NCBI GenBank assembly: GCA_022559845.1
Contig: CM040127.1
Span: 28,978,708-29,042,707, forward strand
Direction: 5' to 3'
Source: Amorphophallus konjac
Lineage: Eukaryota > Streptophyta > Magnoliopsida > Alismatales > Araceae
Length of the DNA stretch: 64,000 bases
Shown: positions 60,635 through 64,000 of the stretch, piece after piece
Position numbering within the stretch: the first letter of the stretch is position 1
How the letters are laid out: each line of letters starts with the position of its first letter
Position numbers and translations under genes: made by a program
The notes under the pieces: generated by a model
The model's database searches: none
What the model was told of the DNA's origin: nothing
Seen by the model: the letters and a program-made list of their open reading frames with translations, nothing else

Positions 60635-63600
60635 ATGGCATCCCCGGCAACGTATGCACCTCGCCGGTGGCAGCAGCAGAAGAGGCGAACATTCCAAGAA
60701 GACAACTGGGTCCGCTCGGATGGCCGAGGGTTCCACCAATGTAGGCCAGCATGTGAGTGAAATTTCCCAGTTGTTCTCACTCTCTCCTCACTATTCGCTT
60801 ACCTTGTTGTATGAGAAATGGACGCCTTGAGTGGTCCTCCGTGATTTGTTTCTGTTGGTTCTCTTTATTTTCCTCTTTAGATGTTTGACTTTTACTTGTT
60901 CGATTTGGGTTCTTGCCGGTGCAATCCTTTTGTGCTGTCGACTCTGCAGTGTACAGTTGTTTGTGTAGGTCCTGTTTTTATTCACAAAGTTTCTACCAAG
61001 TGCACTTACACTGCAAAGGATTTAGCCCCTGATTCGTCATTTTTCTTGTTTCTGGTTTGGGAAATTCCATTTGTCCAAGCCTAGAGGATAGTTCTGGAGG
61101 TTGAGGTCCTATAGACCATGCCAGAGTTCATTCCTAGTACTGGATACAAAGCTTCTCTCGTATACATCATTTGGTTCAGATTCTTCAAAAATGTCAAGGA
61201 TTTCCTCATTTGATTGCTTATTGCTGCTTCCCTATGTCATTTAACTTGTTTTTCATTGCTGATGAGTGATGGCCAGATCAGACATCCGTAAACATGGTAG
61301 TCTGGTGCCTATCTATGTTCAGAAGCTGAGGTTCCTAGCCCACTGCCCAGTGCCCACCTGTAAAATTGATCGATTTTATGCATGAGATGGTCAACAATTG
61401 TTATCTCTACAGAGGTTGGGGAAAAGATTCAACATTTATCCTTATGCACAGTAATTAAGGAAGTTTGTAAAACGATATGTGGATGGGTTATTTGTTTCTA
61501 TCTAGTCTCTATTGATGAGCTGTACAGATGGTGCATTAAGTGTTGGAAACTGCTTTGGATGTATGTGCATATTCTTACATCTCTTTTGTAAAATTTGATA
61601 ATACCCAATACCACTTTCGAAGAAAAAGCAAAAGGTCTCTAGTTTTGACACAGGATGTTTTCTCCTTAGTGCCTAAAAGTGTGAGGTGAGGCAAACATCA
61701 CAAATGTATTGGCACAATATGCTTCTATTGAAGATATTGTCATCATCATCACCCTTTTTAATTAGTATTGGTCTGTATCATTTGCTTTAGAGATAAGTGA
61801 TTGGTTCTCGGTGCCTTGCAGTTCTAAGGACAGGTGCAGCAAGAGCTGCATCAGGATCTGCTTATGCTGAGTTTGGCTCGACCAAGGTCATCGTGTCTGT
61901 GTAAGTTTTCTTTTTCTCCCCCTTTTTTGTAACTTTTGTAATGCATTTGTATTAAATTGCATGATGCTCTGGAAATCTGAGAGTTCAGTTCTGTTGTAAT
62001 GATCGTCATAGGCTGGATAGATTGTACAGTTCCTTGATGGCAGTTTTTAGTTGGCAAAGAAATGGCCTAATTTAAGTATTGTTTTCATGTTTACTTTTGT
62101 GATTTTGATTAGTACGTATTCCATAGAAATTGCACCAATTGCATGGTCACTCTCCTATGGCAGAATCCTGGATCCTTGCCCATTTACTTGGAGGAAGTTT
62201 CACTGTGATTAAGTCTGTTAGTTACATTTGTTGATCTATGTATTTCTCAGTGCCTTTAGTCGCTCATTCTTTTCCCTTGCAGTTATGTCATATGTGTAAT
62301 TCGATGTAGGGTTTTATTTTAGATATATTATGATCCATCTACCTGAAGCTTTCATATGCACTGTGTATTATATCATTTAGGTTTTGTACACCTTCTTTTG
62401 TTGCTTGTAATTTTAGTTCGTAAAATTTTCTTGTTTGCTTCTCTGTATTCTTCAGATTTGGCCCTAGGGAAAGTAAAAAGGCTATGAAGTACAGTGATAT
62501 TGGTCGATTGAACTGCAATGTGAGCTTTACAACCTTTTCCACTCTGACCCGCGGACAGGTATTCTGGTCTCCTTTGGTCCAAGATTTTCCTCTGTTACAA
62601 CAATGCATTAAGCATCATTATTTGTTACCCATTTTCAGGAATCAGATCATAAAGAGTTTTCCTCAATGCTTCATAAGGCTTTGGAGGGTGCTGTTATACT
62701 GGAAAGTTTTCCCAAGACCACTGTGGATGTTTTTGCATTGGTTCTGGAGTCTGGTGGCAGTAAGCCTTTTCTTTTGTAAAAAAATATCTACAGAGTCAAG
62801 ATCATTTTTTTGTTAGAATTCGGAGTGAATTAAAAGGAGATTTTGACTGTTAACATTTAAGGATTGTATGCATCCTCTTCAGTAGGGTGTCCACATCGTG
62901 TACCTCTAATATAGTGGCTAATCATAAATTAGAATACGGGAGGGCTACAATATCAACATATTCTTTTTCTTCTGGTCCATCATTTCTGTAAGAGTAGTTG
63001 CTGCATTACTTTTTGCAGGCCTAGTAACTCCTTATCTCTTCTTGCGCATGGCTTTCACTAACCCTCTTCCTCCCCTTCCCTCGTTTTCTCTGCCTCTACA
63101 TGTTTAGTGTCCCTTGTGGAATTCTACATTATTTTTGTTGCTTTTCATTCGTCCAGGTTCACCAAATACCTGATTCTGATCTTTTGTTACTGTAGGTGAC
63201 CTTCCGGTTATTGTATCATGCGCGAGTCTTGCTCTTGCAGATGCTGGAATAATGTTGTATGATCTTGTTGCATCAGTTTCTGTGGTATGTATTGGCATTT
63301 ATGCTGCTTGTCACTATTTTCATTACTTCGGTGTCTGTCTTCTAGATAAGCATTTATGCTTTTGCCATTAATTACTGAAATATGTTTCTCCACTTATTTT
63401 CCTTCCTACTCTTTTAAGAAATAAAAATTGTTAGCACGACTGGTTTTGTTTTGCCTCCAAACAACCAGTCTTCTTGTTATTTCTCTTTTCTGTGTATGTA
63501 TGCAAAGCAGTTTTGCAAGTTCTCATTCTTCTCTGGTTGTTCCCTTCGTCTAAGACATGCATCAGAAACAACCTCATCATCGACCCCACAGCAGAGGAGG

Positions 63601-63905
63601 AGGAGTTCCAAGATGGCAGTCTCATGCTTGCATGCATGCCATCTCGTAATGAGATCACCCAGTTAACTCTGACAGGAGAATGGTCGACCGCCAAAATCCA
63701 CGAGGTAAAACATTCTTGCAGTTTTGCTTTCAGAATCTGTAAGATCTGTTAAATTGCCAAAGTAGAACGAAATCGCAGGAATGCCGTCGGTTAAAAGTCT
63801 TCCTGTTTTTGTGGACAGGCAACAGAACTTTGCCTCGATGCTTGCTCGAAGCTCGGGGATATCGTGAGAGCTTGCTTAAAAGAGACCGTGTCTTCTTCAA
63901 ACTAA
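60635..63905 (+). CDS. MTR3: Exosome complex subunit MTR3 / RRP41-like (RNase PH family)
   Basis: Seven GT-AG exons: 60635-60752, 61822-61900, 62456-62558, 62639-62759, 63196-63284, 63555-63704, 63819-63905 (TAA 63903-63905). Phases join to 248 aa, close to the usual plant length. The start MASPATYAPRRW precedes the family signature WVRSDGRGFHQCRP (~25-38). The RNase PH fold follows: TGAARAASGSAYAEFGSTKV, FGPRESKKAMKYSDIGRLNC, SMLHKALEGAVILESFPKTT, VFALVLESGGSDLPVIVSCA, SLALADAGIMLYDLVASVSV, and a C-terminal MPSRNEITQLTLTGEW. MTR3 is one of six RNase PH-like proteins in the exosome ring that processes and degrades RNA 3' ends in nucleus and cytosol. In most eukaryotes it is structural, not catalytic. 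The sequence matches the Arabidopsis-type MTR3/RRP41L subgroup rather than RRP41 itself, by memory of the family. Confidence 0.93.
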
Positions 63906-64000
63906 CATCACTTTTAATCTCGCGTTGTGACTTGTTGTCCCTAAAATTTCCTTTTCGGGGTGGCGGGGGATTGCTCTGTTGTATGTGATCTCGTCTAATT
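63906..64000 (+). other. Start of the MTR3 3' UTR, running off the window
   Basis: Non-coding sequence after the stop. No AATAAA signal is visible before the right edge. Confidence 0.6.

Noticed and set aside
1..64000. CRISPR array, operon or bacterial-type system
   Set aside because: All tandem repeats are minisatellites or microsatellites without spacer logic, and the genes have plant introns.

Overview
This is nuclear DNA from a flowering plant. The evidence is plant-type split genes with GT-AG introns, a SIRE/Maximus-like Ty1/copia retrotransposon, several MITE families and long (AT)n, (GA)n and (TTA)n microsatellites. I favour a monocot, possibly Zingiberales (banana/ginger group), but that is an impression from repeat style and codon use, not a proof.

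Layout. 1-11,564 is a Ty1/copia array: the 3' part of a pol gene (RT and RNase H) running in from the left edge, a long 3' UTR with several GGGGGAG polypurine tracts, LTR A (about 3,290-5,535), a gag-only remnant with one in-frame stop and five zinc-knuckle blocks, a second long 3' UTR, and LTR B (about 9,182-11,564). Both LTRs carry degenerate minisatellites, a TATA box and a leader-like block of hairpins. 11,565-28,600 is 17 kb without a recognisable gene, holding MITEs, a long-inverted-repeat element with GC-rich cargo, a ~155-bp tandem array, microsatellites and many G/C homopolymers.

Three host genes could be reconstructed exon by exon. (1) A synaptotagmin-3-like ER-plasma-membrane tether (TM-SMP-C2A-C2B, 12 exons, 543 aa) on the minus strand, 28,602-36,246. 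(2) An actin-depolymerising factor (3 exons, 143 aa) on the plus strand, 48,077-53,056. (3) An exosome subunit MTR3/RRP41-like (7 exons, 248 aa) on the plus strand, 60,635-63,905. They act in membrane contact/lipid transfer, actin turnover and RNA decay respectively. They are ordinary dispersed plant genes and no operon-like link is implied.

The gaps between genes (36.3-48.0 kb and 53.2-60.6 kb) hold transposon insertions whose borders can be read directly: a LINE-like retroposon with a 13-bp target duplication, a 751-bp foldback element with a 9-bp duplication (Mutator-like), two hAT-type MITEs with perfect 8-bp duplications, and a 46-bp tandem repeat. A hAT MITE family is present five times, including once in an intron of the SYT gene and once in an intron of the ADF gene.

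I did not find an obviously new multi-gene system. The observations most worth following are the hairpin array with compensatory base changes in the LTR leader, the hairpin-forming foldback element, the gag-only copia derivative with mismatched LTR heads, and the long-inverted-repeat family in which one copy carries GC-rich cargo.
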